Below the pieces are notes generated by a model. The model saw only the letters and a program-made list of their open reading frames with translations. It ran no database searches and was not told where the DNA came from. Below are positions 7,874-17,988 of a stretch of DNA of 46,560 nt, in pieces. The DNA is from Clostridiales bacterium (GTDB lineage: Bacteria; Bacillota; Clostridia; Christensenellales; Borkfalkiaceae): NCBI GenBank assembly GCA_015069605.1, contig SVII01000011.1, positions 1-46,560 on the forward strand. Reading direction: 5' to 3'. The position numbers and the translations under genes were made by a program. The stretch's first letter is position 1. Every line of letters starts with the position of its first letter.

Positions 7874-8257
7874 TTATTGAAAACGCGCCAACAAACGTAA
7901 TTTCATTTCCTGGATTTCTCCGCTGATTATCAAATCGTATTTAAGGGCCATCAATACGGAGTTTTTACTGACGGAATACGCAACTTGGTGTGCAAACGTC
8001 AACACTTCGCCTTCCGCACCGCCGATCCCGAGAATTCCAACGCTTTGCCTTCCTTGTTCAAGCGTCAATCGCAAAGAATAATCCCCTTTTCGTTCTATTT
8101 CTATGCGACCGTTTTGTGTGGATAAAAACACCGTTGCGTTTTCTTCTCGATAGCAAATTTTCACCTCCGAAACGGATGTTTCCATCTCTCCGTGACGAAT
8201 AATTTGACTTTCATTCCCGTCGGTAATTGTTGTGATCGTTACTTGACAATTCTCCAT
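7874..8257 (-). CDS. DUF1934 (YwiB-like) beta-barrel protein
   Basis: 127 residues, the size of the DUF1934 family (B. subtilis YwiB), which forms a small calycin-like barrel of unknown role. The sequence alternates hydrophobic and polar strands (VKICYREENATVFLSTQNGRIEIERKGDYSLRLTLEQG), followed by GILGIGGAEGEVLTFAHQVAYSV and LALKYDLIISGE-like ending. SD AAGGG precedes the ATG. First gene of the operon with the MBL hydrolase, the Rho-like factor and the 459-aa protein. Confidence 0.75.
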   Translation of the reverse strand: MENCQVTITTITDGNESQIIRHGEMETSVSEVKICYREENATVFLSTQNGRIEIERKGDYSLRLTLEQGRQSVGILGIGGAEGEVLTFAHQVAYSVSKNSVLMALKYDLIISGEIQEMKLRLLARFQ

Positions 8258-8288
8258 TTTTCGCCCTTTTTCGACATTTTTCGTATTC

Positions 8289-8317
8289 AGTATATCAAAT
8301 TTTGTACAAAAAGTAAA
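8289..8317 (-). promoter_or_regulatory. Probable promoter of the DUF1934-MBL-rho operon
   Basis: -10 TATACT (8289-8294) and a weak -35 TTTACT (8312-8317) on the minus strand are 17 bp apart, about 30 bp before the DUF1934 start codon. Confidence 0.45.
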
Positions 8318-8374
8318 ATAGTTAAACCTATTTTTGAAAAATATTCTTTAAAAATCATACTTCGCAAGAAAAAA

Positions 8375-8389
8375 GGACCAAAATGGCCC
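8375..8389 (-). terminator. Terminator after spoIIID
   Basis: GGACCA-AAA-TGGCCC with A/T flanks (stem extendable over about 8369-8395). On the minus strand it reads GGGCCATTTTGGTCC followed by T6, directly after the spoIIID stop. Confidence 0.75.
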
Positions 8390-8393
8390 TTTT

Positions 8394-8657
8394 TTACCTT
8401 TCATTATGTGTTTTTGCACTGTATTTTTCTTTCGTAGCGTTACCGCCACGGATATGTCTTTCGCTCAAATTGACGTTTAATATCTTGCGCGTTTGCTCAT
8501 ATAAGCCTTCGTCAATGTATTTTAGACGTTCGGAAACGTCTTTATGTACCGTTGATTTGCTGATGGAAAAATGCGCGGAACACGCACGAACGGTACAACC
8601 CGTTTCTACGATATATTCCGCGCACTTAATCACTCGCTGTTCGATATAATCCCACAA
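8394..8657 (-). CDS. spoIIID: Sporulation transcriptional regulator SpoIIID
   Basis: 87 residues, the family length. The helix-turn-helix VRACSAHFSISKSTVHKDVSERL is diagnostic; SKSTVHKD is near-invariant in SpoIIID, and the tail SERHIRGGNATKEKY also matches. In B. subtilis it is a mother-cell DNA-binding protein that activates and represses genes of the sigma-E regulon. It starts with TTG at 8655-8657, fixed by GGAGG with an 8-nt spacer. It is downstream of parC by 74 bp and ends in its own terminator. It shows that this lineage has, or recently had, endospore formation. Confidence 0.95.
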   Translation of the reverse strand: MWDYIEQRVIKCAEYIVETGCTVRACSAHFSISKSTVHKDVSERLKYIDEGLYEQTRKILNVNLSERHIRGGNATKEKYSAKTHNER

Positions 8658-8731
8658 AATCCCGACCTCCGTAATTCGATTACGAAATATTCTATGTCGG
8701 TTTTTCGCGGTTTATAACTGATTTTATCTAA

Positions 8732-11197
8732 TTACTCCCCTTTTTTATAGGGCATGGGGATTACCTGTTTTACCGAATCTTCTGCGTAACGGAACACTCT
8801 CTTTGCCCTCGCGCTTTGAACGGAGATAAAGATGTCTTCGCTGGAAAGTTCGGATACTGCATTATTCTTTTCAACGACTGCCAACATATACGGCATAGTT
8901 ACGTAGCTTGCGCAAAGAACGCTTGCTCCTTCGCGAAGACCAACGATAATTGAGCCTTTCTTATAACGTTTAGAAGGTTCTATTTGCGAGGAGATTACAC
9001 GTTTGAATTTCCCTTCGTCCGTGGCGATAATAATTTCACCTTCGCCGTTGATTTGCGTCATCAAAATTACACTGTCGCCCTCACGGAGCATGATTCCGCG
9101 AACGCCCGTCGCAACTCTGCCCTGCGTGGGAATATCGTCTTTCATTGCATTCAAGCAAACCCCGTCTTTGGTAACGATAATAATCGTATCTTCTTCGTTT
9201 GTGTCCTCTTCAACGCCGATTACTTCGTCGTCTTCGTTGAGCTTGACGGCTTGGAAACTGTCTTTACGCTGTTCGTATTCCGCCCATTCGGTCTTTTTGA
9301 TCATACCTTTCTTTGTAAAGAACAACAGACTGCCATACGGCATAAAATCGCCAAGTTCAAACAACGCAACGACTTTTTCACCTGTTTCTGCGTCTTTTGA
9401 CAAGTCTTTTAAGCTGATGCCTTCATCCGAAAGTTTACATTCGTAGTCAGGATCGGAGAAATCAAGTTTATGACAATTACCGTAATTCGTAAACGCAAAG
9501 ATACGTTTATCCGTCACAGTGTCCAAAATTTTCAACGCAATAAGTTGCGGTTTGAATTTGCCCTCCAACGGTTTATCTAATGCCTCCGCTTGCTTGCCTG
9601 TCAATACTTTAAACTTATCGTCCGCCGTATAGACCAACTTGCAAGGTACGCCCGGTTTCTTTTCTTCCGAAGTTGCAATCAAATCGTCCGCCTCCTCTCT
9701 CGTAAAGACAAGTTTTGTCTTTCTAGGCGAAGGATATGCGTTTTTGATTTCGGTGATTTCTTCTTTGACAACCTGCAACTGCAATTCGCCGCTCTTGGAA
9801 ATTGCCGTGAGTTTCTTGATTAACTTCTTGAGTTCTTTCAGCTCGTTTTCAAGTTTTGTGATTTCAAGTTTGGTCAATCTTGCCAACTTCAAATCCAAAA
9901 TTGCTTGCGCTTGCTCGCGGGAAATTTCAAAACGTTCCATCAAACGAACTCTTGCATCCGCCGTACTTTCGGATTTTTTAATGATGGCGATGACTTCATC
10001 AATATTTTGAACGGCGATAATCAAACCTTCCAAAATATGACAACGTGCTTGCGCTTGCTCCAAATCAAACAACGTTCTGCGTTTGATTACTTTTTGTTGG
10101 TACGCTACGTAATGACGGATAATTTCCATCAAGCCAAGCTGTTGGGGTTTGCCGTCTGCAATGACAACCATATTGATACCAAACGTCACTTCAAGATCGG
10201 TATATTTATACAAGCATTTCAACGTAGCTTCCACGTCCGCATCTTTCTTCAAACGAATCACAGCGCGCATACCCGTTCTATCCGATTCGTCCGCTACGAA
10301 ATCCAACCCCGCAAGCTCTTCCTTCTTTTCTTCGCGAAGATCAACGACTTTGCGGAGAAGTTGCGCCTTGTTTACCTGATAAGGAAGTTCGGTGATAATG
10401 AGGTTTGTTTTTCCGTTGTCCGTCTTTTCCGCTGTAATTTTTGCGCGGAGTGTAATCTTACCTCTACCTGTCTTATAGGCTTGGATAAGTTCGTTTGCAA
10501 TAATCAAACCGCCCGTGGGGAAATCGGGAGAAGGAATATATTCCATCATTTCTTCCAACGAAATCGCGGGATTGTCGATATACGCTACGACGCCATTGAT
10601 GACTTCTTCTAAATTGTGCGTAGGGATATTCGTTGCCAAACCTACGGCAATACCCGATGCGCCGTTGACGAGCAAGTTGGGAAATCTACCAGGTAAAACA
10701 TCGGGCTCTTCCAAACTATCGTCGAAGTTAGGGGAAAACGTAACCGTTTCCTTATCGATATCACGGAGCATTTCCAATGCCAAAGGCTGCATTCTAGCCT
10801 CGGTGTAACGCATCGCAGCGGCAGGGTCGCCGTCCACAGAACCGTAGTTACCGTGACCGTCTACAAGCGTTTTGCCCATATTGAAATCCTGCGCCATTCG
10901 TACCATCGCATCGTATACCGAGCTGTCGCCGTGAGGGTGGTATTTACCCATGCAATCCCCTACGATACGAGCGCACTTTTTATGCGGTTTATCGGGCGTT
11001 AAGCCCATTTCTTTCATGGTATATAAAATACGTCTTTGTACGGGTTTTAAACCGTCCTCTACTCTGGGAAGCGCACGGTCGAGAATAACGAATTCTGCGT
11101 ACGGGAGCATCGAGGAGTGAAGAACTTTTTCCAAAGGTTCTACGAATAATTGACCTTGCGGTTCAATCTTTTCAGGTTCGACTTTCTTTCTCGCCAT
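8732..11197 (-). CDS. parC: Type IIA topoisomerase subunit A (topo IV ParC-like)
   Basis: 821 residues. The breakage-reunion domain has the quinolone-region signature [20 protein letters not shown] and the catalytic Tyr131 in [12 protein letters not shown] central coiled coil (about 430-490, [19 protein letters not shown]) is followed by a C-terminal beta-pinwheel. No canonical GyrA box (QRRGGKG) is visible, only weak blades such as [11 protein letters not shown], so I favour topoisomerase IV (decatenation) over gyrase (supercoiling); this assignment is not certain. The parE stop and this ATG are one base apart, with AGGAGG inside the parE end, so the two subunits are coupled. Confidence 0.8.
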   Translation of the reverse strand: MARKKVEPEKIEPQGQLFVEPLEKVLHSSMLPYAEFVILDRALPRVEDGLKPVQRRILYTMKEMGLTPDKPHKKCARIVGDCMGKYHPHGDSSVYDAMVRMAQDFNMGKTLVDGHGNYGSVDGDPAAAMRYTEARMQPLALEMLRDIDKETVTFSPNFDDSLEEPDVLPGRFPNLLVNGASGIAVGLATNIPTHNLEEVINGVVAYIDNPAISLEEMMEYIPSPDFPTGGLIIANELIQAYKTGRGKITLRAKITAEKTDNGKTNLIITELPYQVNKAQLLRKVVDLREEKKEELAGLDFVADESDRTGMRAVIRLKKDADVEATLKCLYKYTDLEVTFGINMVVIADGKPQQLGLMEIIRHYVAYQQKVIKRRTLFDLEQAQARCHILEGLIIAVQNIDEVIAIIKKSESTADARVRLMERFEISREQAQAILDLKLARLTKLEITKLENELKELKKLIKKLTAISKSGELQLQVVKEEITEIKNAYPSPRKTKLVFTREEADDLIATSEEKKPGVPCKLVYTADDKFKVLTGKQAEALDKPLEGKFKPQLIALKILDTVTDKRIFAFTNYGNCHKLDFSDPDYECKLSDEGISLKDLSKDAETGEKVVALFELGDFMPYGSLLFFTKKGMIKKTEWAEYEQRKDSFQAVKLNEDDEVIGVEEDTNEEDTIIIVTKDGVCLNAMKDDIPTQGRVATGVRGIMLREGDSVILMTQINGEGEIIIATDEGKFKRVISSQIEPSKRYKKGSIIVGLREGASVLCASYVTMPYMLAVVEKNNAVSELSSEDIFISVQSARAKRVFRYAEDSVKQVIPMPYKKGE

Positions 11198-11198
11198 C

Positions 11199-13415
11199 TT
11201 ATTCTTCCTCCTTCTTTTCCGTCTTCTTACGTCTTTCTACGAAACCGTCGCGTTTATCAAAGTTCGCGTATTTCGCCAAAAATTCCTTTCTACCGTCAAC
11301 CTTGTCGCCCATAAGAGTCGTGATCATACGTTCCGCTTTCGCCGCATCCTCTACCGTTACTTGAATTAAGTTACGCGTTGCGGGATTCATAGTCGTTTCC
11401 CAAAGCTGATCGGCATTCATTTCACCAAGACCTTTATAACGCTGCAACTGACAGCCTTTACCGATCTTTTCAATCTTTTCGTCCAATTCCTTATCGTCGT
11501 ACGCGTATTCTACTTTATCCCCTTTATAAACCTTATACAAAGGAGGCATACCGATATAGACGTGCCCTGCATTGACGAGCGGGCGCATATATCTAAAGAA
11601 GAACGTAAGCAAGATACAACGAATGTGCATACCGTCTTGGTCGGCATCCGAAAGAATAATGACTTTGTGGTAATTGATTTTATCCAGTTTGAAATCGGGA
11701 TCGATACCCGCGCCGATTGCGCTGATCATCGTTCGAATTTCTTCGTTTTCTAAAATTTGTGAAAGTTTTTTCTTTTCAACGTTCAAAGGCTTACCACGCA
11801 AGGGCAATATGGACTGGAATTGTCTAATACGCGCTTGTTTTGCCGTACCGCCTGCCGAGTCACCCTCTACGATAAACATTTCGTTAAGTTCAGGTTTTCT
11901 GCCCGAACAAGCCGCCAGCTTCCCGATCAAGGTCAAGCCGTCGATACTGTTTTTTGCACGCGCGTTTTCTTTGGCTGTTTTTGCAGCAATTCTTGATTTC
12001 GCCGCGCCTTGCGCTTTTTTAATGATTTCTTCCATGGTCTTTTTATAGCCACGGATATTCTTAAATTCGTTAAAGCCTTCTATTACGGTCGCTTCTACCG
12101 CAGGACGCGCTTCCGTGTTGCCGAGTTTTGTTTTTGTCTGCCCTTCAAACTGTACGTTTGCCATCTTAATGGACAAAACTACCGTTAAACCTTCGCAGAA
12201 ATCGTCCCCTTGCAAGTTAGAATCTTTTTCTTTTAAGAAACCGTTACTTCTTGCGTATTCGTTTAATACTCTCGTCAAACCAGAATGGAAACCCATTTCG
12301 TGATACCCGCCTTCGGGCGTAGGAATATTATTGACAAACGAGAACATACATTCTCTATATTCCCCCGTATGCTGAACGGAAAATTCTACTTGAATATCGT
12401 TTTTAACCGCTTTATAATAGATGGGTTGCGCGTACAGCTTTTTCTTACCATCGTTCAAGCTCTTAACGTAATCGGAAATACCGCCGTCGAATTTGAAAGT
12501 GATGCGATAAGGTTCGCTTTCCAAAGCCAACTCGTCCACGACGCCAAACAATGAAGATTGTCCAAAATCGCCGCCGAACATATCCAACTGTTCGTTGCCT
12601 TCCATTTCAACGCTTTCGGTGTTTTCCGCGTTTTCAGTGACGTTTTCCCCATCTTCATTTTCCGTTTCATCGTCCGAACCGAACAGCATACGACTGCGTT
12701 TTGCTTCCGCCATCGTGATACGTTCGTCAATAAGCGTAATTTCTACGCCGCGATTCAAAAAGGCAAGCTGTTTTAAGCGTTCTTCTACTGTATCAAGATC
12801 AAATTCCGTTTCCGAGAATACGTTTGCGTCAGGTTTAAAACGAACCAACGTACCTTGACGATTGGTGCGAATCCCCGTATCATCCAAAGGTCCATCGGGA
12901 AGCCCCGATTCAATCTTTTTCTTTCTCGCATTGTATTTGGAATGGAAACTCATTTTATAAATGCGTTTATTGCGGCAAATTTCTACCGTCAACCATTCGG
13001 AAAGCGCATTGGTAACCGACGCGCCAACACCGTGCAAACCGCCCGAATATTCATAATTTCCTTGACCAAACTTACCACCTGCGTGTAATTTCGTGAAAAC
13101 AAGCTGAACACCCGAAACTTTTTCTTTCGGGTGAATATCCGTGGGAATTCCACGTCCGTTATCCTCTACCGACGCGCTACCATCAGAATGTAAGGTCACT
13201 TTTACTTTGTTTGCATATCCATTCGCCGCTTCGTCAATTGCGTTGTCCACGATTTCCCAAAGAATGTGGTGCAAACCCTTGATTCCCGTCGAACCGATAT
13301 ACATACCAGGGCGCATACGAACTGCGTCTAACCCTTCCAAAACTTCTAGATTTTTCGCGCTGTATTCGTCCTGCGTGTTCTTTGCGTTTGACTTCTTCGT
13401 TTCTTCTGTTGCCAT
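11199..13415 (-). CDS. parE: Type IIA topoisomerase subunit B (topo IV ParE-like)
   Basis: 738 residues, longer than the usual 630-650 of Gram-positive GyrB/ParE. The GHKL ATPase has [20 protein letters not shown] and [15 protein letters not shown]. The TOPRIM domain has [20 protein letters not shown] and ILSDADQDG. The extra length is mostly an acidic insert at about residues 240-300 ([20 protein letters not shown] and on) in the transducer domain. The ATG at 13413-13415 has GAGG 5 nt upstream; a GTG at 13448 has no SD. Co-transcribed with the A subunit. Gyrase is the alternative identity. Confidence 0.85.
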   Translation of the reverse strand: MATEETKKSNAKNTQDEYSAKNLEVLEGLDAVRMRPGMYIGSTGIKGLHHILWEIVDNAIDEAANGYANKVKVTLHSDGSASVEDNGRGIPTDIHPKEKVSGVQLVFTKLHAGGKFGQGNYEYSGGLHGVGASVTNALSEWLTVEICRNKRIYKMSFHSKYNARKKKIESGLPDGPLDDTGIRTNRQGTLVRFKPDANVFSETEFDLDTVEERLKQLAFLNRGVEITLIDERITMAEAKRSRMLFGSDDETENEDGENVTENAENTESVEMEGNEQLDMFGGDFGQSSLFGVVDELALESEPYRITFKFDGGISDYVKSLNDGKKKLYAQPIYYKAVKNDIQVEFSVQHTGEYRECMFSFVNNIPTPEGGYHEMGFHSGLTRVLNEYARSNGFLKEKDSNLQGDDFCEGLTVVLSIKMANVQFEGQTKTKLGNTEARPAVEATVIEGFNEFKNIRGYKKTMEEIIKKAQGAAKSRIAAKTAKENARAKNSIDGLTLIGKLAACSGRKPELNEMFIVEGDSAGGTAKQARIRQFQSILPLRGKPLNVEKKKLSQILENEEIRTMISAIGAGIDPDFKLDKINYHKVIILSDADQDGMHIRCILLTFFFRYMRPLVNAGHVYIGMPPLYKVYKGDKVEYAYDDKELDEKIEKIGKGCQLQRYKGLGEMNADQLWETTMNPATRNLIQVTVEDAAKAERMITTLMGDKVDGRKEFLAKYANFDKRDGFVERRKKTEKKEEE

Positions 13416-13506
13416 CTTTTCCTCAATTCGCTGTAAATTTATAATCACCGTTATATTTTTCGTTTTTTAGACAAAAAATACGCCATATTATACCATATTA
13501 ATTTTT

Positions 13507-13535
13507 ATTATAACATCTTTTTTTGGATTTTACAA
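13507..13535 (-). promoter_or_regulatory. Probable promoter of parE-parC
   Basis: -35 TTGTAA (13530-13535) and -10 TATAAT (13507-13512) on the minus strand, 17-bp spacer. A second TATAAT occurs about 25 bp further downstream (near 13485) with a poorer -35. Confidence 0.6.
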
Positions 13536-13582
13536 ACGTTTGAACCCAAAATTTTTGCTTATCATTATCGAATTTTTGAATT

Positions 13583-15967
13583 TTACTCGATAACCGCTAG
13601 TTCGTTTAACGCTCTTGTGTACGCAATATATTTCTCGCTATCCGACATTCCGTTGTCCACAACAACAACGGAAGTGAATTCCAACCCCTTACTTTCATAA
13701 ACGGTCATCACGTTGATTTTCGAGCGAGAAACTTTCCCTTTTGCTCCTAAATCGTTGTAGGATTTACGCAAGAAATTTTCCTTTTCGCCCTCCGCGCAAA
13801 TGATTGCTTTTAAACCTTTTTTATCCTTGAAAAAGGAAGCAATATTCCTTGCGGAAATCTTCGACACCTTGGGACCATCGTAGCCAATAGATTGCATATT
13901 TAATTGTAATTTCTCGGAAACGTAATCGACAATTTGGTTGGTATTTCGATAGTTTTGATTTAAGTTATACACTTCAAAATCAGTAAACACCGTCTTCCAA
14001 TCGTGAATCCCACGCCAAGGCGTTACGTTTTGATCTACGTCGCCAAAGACGTTGAAGGATGCTTTTTTATTAATTTTGCGCATCAATTCATATTCGCAAG
14101 CGGAAACGTCCTGCCCCTCGTCGATAAAGAGATAGGAAAAAACAGGCGAAAGTTGATCGCTGATTCCAGCACAAATCACACATAATGCATATGCGTCCGA
14201 TTGATACATCTTCTTCGACGTCATCCCGTACTTTGTCTTATACTTTTTCACCGTTTCGCGATAGAAATAACGAATAATATCGACAAATCCATCCCCACTG
14301 CCTACGTTGGAAAAGTTCTTTTCCCCACGGAGATATTGATAAAATTCTGCAAACATTGTGTTATTTTCACCAATGGAAAGGACTTTTTCTTTTACCTTTT
14401 CAATTTCTTGCAAAATCTCTTCGCGGCGAGCAATTCTGTCCGCGTACATATACACGATTACCTCACCGATACGTTGGTGAAAACGTTTTAAATCTACGAT
14501 TTCTTTTTCGATTGCAACGCGCAATTCGTCTAACGATTCTACCGCCTCGTCCACAATCCGTTCCGTGTTACGAACTGTAAAACCTGCACTCTTGTAAAAA
14601 GAGGTCAGTTGGCGATAGAAATATTCCGGAGATTTTGCTCGCTCGCTTTTTAACGTACCGCTGAAGAAATCTTCTACGTCTAAAATGCAATTCATTAGTT
14701 CTCGGAACGGTTTTGTGTAATACAAACCGCCCTCTTTACGTTCTTTAATCTCCCCTAAAACCGTTCGACGAACTCGCATGGAGGCATTTTTAATACCTTC
14801 GTACGCCATGAGCTGCTTTTTACATTCTTCTACGATATCGTCGATATAATCTTTACATTCGTCGCCCGTGAAAAGTCCGTACAAACTATCGTACACTTTA
14901 TCTAATTTCTTTTGTACGTCTGCAACAAATTTCGGAGAATATACGTATTCGAGGTATTCCTTTTCTTCTTTTTGCGTCGGATCGATCTTATCTGTCAAAT
15001 CGATTTTTTCATTCTTCAAAACTTGCAGGAAATATTCGTACGCCGTCATCGTTTTTACTCGTTCAAGTTCGAGGATTTCCGACAATTCGTCAATAAACGC
15101 ATTGAACGAGTTACTTGGCGTGATGATCAAAACGTCGCGAGGCCGAATATCCTCGTTGTTGTACATCAAATAACTCAAACGGTGGAGCATGACCATCGTT
15201 TTGCCACTGCCAGCGCAACCTTGCAGTACAAAATTCCCCTTTTCAGGGCGAGTAATGATTTCGTATTGTTTTTCCTGTATCGTTTCGATAATATCCTTGA
15301 CAGCCGCTTCTTCCTTACGATTTTTAATGATTTCCCGAAGGAAAGGATCAAGCACGTTTTCCTCGTCACGATCAGCGATTTCTTCCGCGGATAAATAATC
15401 CTTTAAGGATAAATATTCGTTTTTAAAGTCAAGAACTTTGCCGCTCTTTGCGCGAATGGCGCGGCGTAAAATCGTCTTGTATTCGTATTCATTAAACGTG
15501 AAAGCCGAACAGCTTTTTTGATAATATCGTCTTGCTACGGGAGTACGCCAATCGAGGATTTCCAAACGAATATCCCCTTTTTTACCGATATAGTAGCTAT
15601 TGTACCCCTCTTTATTGTCGATTAAATCCATTCTAGCAAAATAAGGTTCGTCAAAAAACGGACGGTAGGCTTCCATTTTTTCTTTTTCTTTCTCAATTTC
15701 CGCAAGAAGGTTTTTTATCTTCCGATAACTTTCCGCCGTCGTTTCTTCCCGTTCTAAACGTTCAATCTCCTCTTTTGCCGCCTTAATCGCATTTTTGTGC
15801 GGACGAATACGGGCGATACGTAACATCTGCATCACCGCGTCTAAATGCTCTTCTTCATACGTTTTCTGCGCGGCCTCATCTAAAAGCGACAAGAACCAAT
15901 CGTGATCCCCCGCTTTCTTTGAGTCTAAAAGAGCTATTAACTTTTCGTAAGGAAATTTAACCGACAT
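13583..15967 (-). CDS. helD: HelD-like UvrD/Rep-family ATPase (RNA polymerase recycling)
   Basis: 794 residues from the ATG at 15965-15967, which has GGAG with a 7-nt spacer; the frame is open further upstream but without an SD. The N-terminal part is an antiparallel coiled coil (about 60-115, IKAAKEEIERLEREETTAES), as in HelD, where it enters the RNA polymerase secondary channel. SF1 helicase motifs follow: Walker A GCAGSGKT, motif II LFIDEGQDVS, motif IV YRNTNQIVDYV and motif V/VI MTVYESKGLEF...YIAYTRALN. HelD removes stalled or post-termination RNA polymerase from DNA using ATP. It lies between argS and the topoisomerase genes on the same strand. Confidence 0.85.
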   Translation of the reverse strand: MSVKFPYEKLIALLDSKKAGDHDWFLSLLDEAAQKTYEEEHLDAVMQMLRIARIRPHKNAIKAAKEEIERLEREETTAESYRKIKNLLAEIEKEKEKMEAYRPFFDEPYFARMDLIDNKEGYNSYYIGKKGDIRLEILDWRTPVARRYYQKSCSAFTFNEYEYKTILRRAIRAKSGKVLDFKNEYLSLKDYLSAEEIADRDEENVLDPFLREIIKNRKEEAAVKDIIETIQEKQYEIITRPEKGNFVLQGCAGSGKTMVMLHRLSYLMYNNEDIRPRDVLIITPSNSFNAFIDELSEILELERVKTMTAYEYFLQVLKNEKIDLTDKIDPTQKEEKEYLEYVYSPKFVADVQKKLDKVYDSLYGLFTGDECKDYIDDIVEECKKQLMAYEGIKNASMRVRRTVLGEIKERKEGGLYYTKPFRELMNCILDVEDFFSGTLKSERAKSPEYFYRQLTSFYKSAGFTVRNTERIVDEAVESLDELRVAIEKEIVDLKRFHQRIGEVIVYMYADRIARREEILQEIEKVKEKVLSIGENNTMFAEFYQYLRGEKNFSNVGSGDGFVDIIRYFYRETVKKYKTKYGMTSKKMYQSDAYALCVICAGISDQLSPVFSYLFIDEGQDVSACEYELMRKINKKASFNVFGDVDQNVTPWRGIHDWKTVFTDFEVYNLNQNYRNTNQIVDYVSEKLQLNMQSIGYDGPKVSKISARNIASFFKDKKGLKAIICAEGEKENFLRKSYNDLGAKGKVSRSKINVMTVYESKGLEFTSVVVVDNGMSDSEKYIAYTRALNELAVIE

Positions 15968-16068
15968 AGCCTTTCTCCACCATACTTTTTTTATAATAAC
16001 ATATTTTTTCGAAAAAAGGAATAGTTTTGAAGAAAATTTTTCCAAAGAAATTTTTTGACAATTTTTTA

Positions 16069-16101
16069 CAAAAAAGACGCCCCTCATTTTTGAGGAACGC
16101 C
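16069..16101 (-). terminator. Terminator after argS
   Basis: On the minus strand GGCGTTCCTCA-AAAA-TGAGGGGCGTC forms an 11-bp stem with three G-U pairs (16076-16101), followed by T7. It lies 17 bp after the argS stop. Confidence 0.75.
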
Positions 16102-16118
16102 TTAGTGCATTTTATCTA

Positions 16119-17822
16119 TTACATTTTGTCGGGAATACCGATACCAAGCAATGCAAACGCATTTTTCAAGGTCTGCAACGTTGCGTTAGTCAAGGCAAGA
16201 CGGAAATTCTTTGTCTTTTCGTCTTCTGCAGCCAAAATCTTGCAATCGAAGTAGAATTTATTGAATTTTTGCGCTACGTCTACTGCAAAACGCGCCACGC
16301 AGGAAGGCTCGTATTTTTCTGCCGCCGCTTTTACCGTATCGGGGAAGGTTGCTAACGCTTTCACAAGTTCAATTTCTTCCACTGTTAATTCGGGAATTTC
16401 AAACTCTGTTGCGACGCCACCTTTTTGCAATACGGAATTTGCTCTCGCACAGGTGTATTGTACGTAAACGCTCGTTTCGCCGTCAAAATTAAGCACTTTA
16501 TCGTAGGAAAATACGATATCTTTGATTTTGTTGTTGTAAAGCGCGCCAAAGATAACCGCACCAACGCCAACTTTTTGCGCTACGTCCTCTTTGTTTTCAA
16601 GGTTCGGGTTCTTATCGTCGATAATTTTATACGCTTTTTCGATACATTTTGCGATAACGTCCTCCAAGAATACTACGTTGCCTTTACGTGTGGACATCGT
16701 GCCTTCTTCCAAGGATACCATGCCATATGCAACGTGTACGAGGTCTTTCGACCATTCTTTGCCCATCATTTCCAATACTTTGAAGAACTGTTTAAAGTGT
16801 AAATTTTGTTGATAAGCTACGACGTACAAGCATTTATAGAAATCGTACGTTTCTTTTCTGTACATAGCTGCCGCCATATCGCGCGTTGCGTAAAGGGAAC
16901 TACCATCCGATTTCAAAATAATGCAAGGCGTCATGCCGTATTCTTCCAAATCCACCACTTGCGCGCCACGGCTTTCAATCAAAAGGTTTTTCGCACGAAG
17001 TTCATCGACTACGGGTTGCATTTTGTCGGAGAAAAAGCTCTCGCCAGCGTACGAATCAAAGTGAATGTCCAACATATCATACACTTTTTGTACGTCTTTG
17101 AGGGTCAATTCCTTGAACCAATGGAAAAGTTCCTGACATTCCTCGTCGCCTTGTTCAATCTTTTTGAAATATGCGCGAGCTTCATCGTCATATTCGGGGT
17201 GTTCTTCCGCTTCTTGATGGAAACGAACGTATAATTCGTTCAAAGCGCGAATACCGCCCTTTTCAATTGTTTCTTTATCTCCCCAACGTTTATACGCCGA
17301 AATGAGTTTTCCAAACTGCGTACCGTAGTCGCCAAGATGGTTGATACCCACCGCTTTATAGCCTAAATAATTGAAAATACGGTACAATGCGCCGCCGAGT
17401 ACCGTCGTCGATAAATGCCCGATATGGAAAGGTTTTGCAATATTAATCGACGAATAATCGATACAAACGGTTTTCCCGTTTCCCTCAGTGGAAGAACCGA
17501 AATTCTCTTTATCTTTCAGGATTTTATCGAGTGTCGCACGCACAAAATCTCCTTTGTTGATTTTGAAATTGACGTATCCGTTTACCGCTGACACTTCGCT
17601 AAGTACTCTATCTGACATAATTACTTCGTCAGACATAATACCATTTTTTAATTCTTCAGCAATCGCCACAGGGCTTTTGCGCATCAGTTTCGCAAACTTA
17701 AAACAAGGAAGCGCATAATCCCCCATTTCCGTGTTGGGCGGCAACGCAATCAAATCGTATAATTCCTCTTTCGTTACGCCCTCAACGTTTAATTTTTCCG
17801 CTATATATTTTTTGTAATCCAT
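16119..17822 (-). CDS. argS: Arginyl-tRNA synthetase
   Basis: 567 residues, class I synthetase. The HIGH signature is KPFHIGHLSTTVLGGALYRI (about 133-152) and the KMSKS counterpart is EGTMSTRKGN. The N-terminal additive domain and the C-terminal DALR anticodon-binding domain (PSCVARFAVDVAQKFNKFY...) are present, and the protein ends in the family way (RLALTNATLQTLKNAFALLGIGIPDKM, in two parts). It charges tRNA-Arg. SD AGGTG precedes the ATG. Divergent from ychF across a 166-bp promoter region. Confidence 0.97.
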   Translation of the reverse strand: MDYKKYIAEKLNVEGVTKEELYDLIALPPNTEMGDYALPCFKFAKLMRKSPVAIAEELKNGIMSDEVIMSDRVLSEVSAVNGYVNFKINKGDFVRATLDKILKDKENFGSSTEGNGKTVCIDYSSINIAKPFHIGHLSTTVLGGALYRIFNYLGYKAVGINHLGDYGTQFGKLISAYKRWGDKETIEKGGIRALNELYVRFHQEAEEHPEYDDEARAYFKKIEQGDEECQELFHWFKELTLKDVQKVYDMLDIHFDSYAGESFFSDKMQPVVDELRAKNLLIESRGAQVVDLEEYGMTPCIILKSDGSSLYATRDMAAAMYRKETYDFYKCLYVVAYQQNLHFKQFFKVLEMMGKEWSKDLVHVAYGMVSLEEGTMSTRKGNVVFLEDVIAKCIEKAYKIIDDKNPNLENKEDVAQKVGVGAVIFGALYNNKIKDIVFSYDKVLNFDGETSVYVQYTCARANSVLQKGGVATEFEIPELTVEEIELVKALATFPDTVKAAAEKYEPSCVARFAVDVAQKFNKFYFDCKILAAEDEKTKNFRLALTNATLQTLKNAFALLGIGIPDKM

Positions 17823-17856
17823 AAATCACACCTACGCTTATATATTTTTCTTAAAT

Positions 17857-17885
17857 ATATTACCATATTTTTTTAATTTCCGCAA
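17857..17885 (-). promoter_or_regulatory. Probable promoter of argS
   Basis: -35 TTGCGG (17880-17885) and -10 TAATAT (17857-17862) on the minus strand, 17-bp spacer. Confidence 0.55.
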
Positions 17886-17913
17886 GTATTTTTTTATTTA
17901 GGGCAAGTTTAAT

Positions 17914-17942
17914 TTGCCAAATTTTAAATTTTGTATTATAAT
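17914..17942 (+). promoter_or_regulatory. Promoter of ychF
   Basis: -35 TTGCCA (17914-17919) and -10 TATAAT (17937-17942), 17-bp spacer. The transcript would start near 17949 and carry a short AT-rich leader with an imperfect hairpin (ATAGG...CCCTATAG). Confidence 0.7.
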
Positions 17943-17988
17943 AGATAGGAAATTTTGAAAAAATCCCTATAGAAAAGGAAAAAACAAT

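Noticed and set aside
8732-13415. Naming the topoisomerase pair gyrA/gyrB
   Set aside because: No GyrA box; topo IV is more likely, though without the rest of the genome this is not certain.
13416-13448. parE start at GTG 13448
   Set aside because: No Shine-Dalgarno; the ATG at 13415 has GAGG at good distance and begins the conserved protein.
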